The notes below the pieces were generated by a model that was not told where the DNA came from, did not search any database, and was given only the letters and a program-made list of their open reading frames with translations. Positions 4,209 through 5,348 of a DNA stretch of 5,348 nt are shown one piece after another. The translations under genes were made by a program, and so were the position numbers. Source of the stretch: CAYFZR01 sp964347835 [NCBI: uncultured archaeon] (GTDB lineage Archaea > CAYFZR01); the NCBI GenBank assembly GCA_964347835.1, contig CAYFZR010000071.1, positions 1 through 5,348 on the forward strand. The letters run 5' to 3'. Numbering within the stretch: the first letter of the stretch is position 1; each line of letters opens with the position of its first letter.

Positions 4209-5348
4209 CTAATCAACCAAATAAACCTTAGAAAAGCCGTTATCATATGCCTTGCATATATGAATATAGTTTCTTCCATCATTGTATAAGAGCTGATGCA
4301 AAAACGTCTGGTTAAAATCTTTTACCTCTATGTTATATCCTTTTCTTCTGAGGACATCATAATACAGCCTTTCTTTGTCTAACTGATAATTATCAACATA
4401 AATGGCGCCGACATTATAGCGCCAGTGTTTCATATAATACATGATATCGCTCTCGTTGGAGAGTAAAAATACCCTTCCTACCCACTCAATTCGGCCTCCT
4501 TTTGCGACTGTTTCTCTTTCAGAAATTGTTTCAATAGCAAAACCGTAACTATACCAATTAAATACTGTGGAGCTTTCAGGAGTATGAGTTTTGATATAAA
4601 TGAAAGCATCTATCATATCGTTAGTTATAAAGGGGGAATATTGCACTGTTATTCCCAGAGAAACTACGCCGGTTAAAAAAATCAATAAAAATGGAACGAT
4701 TTTGTCATATTTGTCTTCAAGCCAATTGCATCCTACCCCTGCTAATAAACATAGGGCAGGACTTAAGAAGAAAGAGAATCTGTTTATATAAATTGTCATA
4801 ATTGTCAAAGGAATTAACCATAAAATGATGAATAAGGTTTCTTTCTCCCGTTTCAAAGATAATAAACCAATAAATGATAGAGGAATTAGGAAACTAAAGA
4901 GCTCAAAAAAGTAGGAAGGAGTAATCATCCAGTATTCAGTCGTTAACGCTACACTAGGATCACGATTTATTATAAAATGCCTCAAGACATAACTTATAAA
5001 ATCAACAGGCTTTTTCCAACCCCCCCAATCATGGTACAAAGTCACAACAATAAAAATCGACAAAAAAATCAAAAAGAACCAATTTTCCTTTTTATTTTCT
5101 AATTTGATAAGAGCAAGGATGAATACGGGATATAATAGCAAAATAAAACCTTCCCAAACGAATATAGTGGCTATTATACTCATTAAGAATAATGGAAAAT
5201 AAAAAAAATTACTTTGGGTCTTAAAGAGCAGATATAAGGACGCTAAACTTAAGAAGAGTGAAAGAGCATCTTTGTCTGCAAAACCATATAGAGTTCTGTT
5301 AATCATGGCAAGACAAACTGTGAGTCCTCCTGCAGAATAGAAAGCAAT
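4209..5348 (-). CDS. Divergent STT3/AglB-like oligosaccharyltransferase, 5' end outside the window
   Basis: This is the C-terminal 379 residues of a GT-C type membrane protein. The frame stays open to the right edge, where it reads IAFYSAGGLTVCLAM before the ATG at 5306, so that ATG is internal. Numbering from that Met, it has a DxD-type loop motif GFADKDAL (8-15), WEGF (51-54), an external-loop LTTEYW (121-126) resembling the archaeal TIxE motif, and NRFSFFLSPALCLLAG (about 175-190). WYSYG lies at 251-255 in the block FNWYSYGFAIETISERETVAKGGR, which aligns with the WWDYG region of STT3. STT3/AglB transfers a lipid-linked glycan to Asn in N-x-S/T sequons on the outer face of the membrane. Here WWDYG has become WYSYG, and only about 110 residues follow, much shorter than in typical AglB. 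It may be a paralogue with altered specificity. The rest of the gene is needed to judge. Confidence 0.78.
   Translation of the reverse strand: MAFYSAGGLTVCLAMINRTLYGFADKDALSLFLSLASLYLLFKTQSNFFYFPLFLMSIIATIFVWEGFILLLYPVFILALIKLENKKENWFFLIFLSIFIVVTLYHDWGGWKKPVDFISYVLRHFIINRDPSVALTTEYWMITPSYFFELFSFLIPLSFIGLLSLKREKETLFIILWLIPLTIMTIYINRFSFFLSPALCLLAGVGCNWLEDKYDKIVPFLLIFLTGVVSLGITVQYSPFITNDMIDAFIYIKTHTPESSTVFNWYSYGFAIETISERETVAKGGRIEWVGRVFLLSNESDIMYYMKHWRYNVGAIYVDNYQLDKERLYYDVLRRKGYNIEVKDFNQTFLHQLLYNDGRNYIHICKAYDNGFSKVYLVD

Noticed and set aside
5304-5306. ATG at 5306 as the true start of the STT3-like gene
   Set aside because: The frame stays open to the window edge, the upstream codons read like a membrane protein, and the STT3 N-terminal helices that should precede the DxD motif are missing from the window.

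Overview
This is an AT-rich archaeal window. The tRNA gene has no encoded CCA and is followed by a bare T-run. Several genes have a TATA-like box about 25-30 bp upstream of the start codon. The proteins belong to families that are typical of archaea: archaeosortase, DUF1616, and an AglB/STT3-like protein. A euryarchaeote seems likely, but the sequence alone does not fix the lineage.

Layout. Positions 1-178 hold two copies of a perfect 59-bp direct repeat, spaced 91 bp apart. Each copy folds into three consecutive hairpins followed by a fourth, sequence-variable hairpin. The array ends 1 nt before a tRNA-Arg(GCG) gene at 179-250. Four plus-strand genes follow: a CPBP/CAAX-type intramembrane protease (360-1199), an archaeosortase (1221-2012), a small Ser/Thr-rich two-helix membrane protein (2133-2441) and a DUF1616 membrane protein with an external C-terminal domain (2467-3345). 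A 51-codon ORF with a strong Shine-Dalgarno (2051-2206) overlaps the start of the small membrane protein in another frame. Two minus-strand genes occupy the right side. One is an unrecognised secreted or lipoprotein-like Cys-rich protein that starts at TTG (3348-4055). The other is a divergent STT3/AglB-like oligosaccharyltransferase cut by the right edge (4209 to beyond 5348). The DUF1616 and Cys-rich genes converge with 2 bp between their stop codons.

Reading of the locus. I infer a cell-surface processing island. An archaeosortase would cleave and transfer surface proteins that carry a C-terminal sorting signal. A CPBP protease lies beside it, and this pairing is known as a single fused protein in bacterial exosortase E. 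The small Thr-rich protein has the outline of a sorting signal (Ser/Thr linker, helix, basic cluster) plus an extra helix. The DUF1616 protein has three N-glycosylation sequons in its external domain, and an STT3-like enzyme is encoded about 0.9 kb away. The least explained elements are the hairpin repeat array, the overlapping ORF pair at 2051-2206, the Cys-rich secreted protein and the altered WWDYG motif of the STT3-like protein. No stretch longer than 300 bases lacks a feature.
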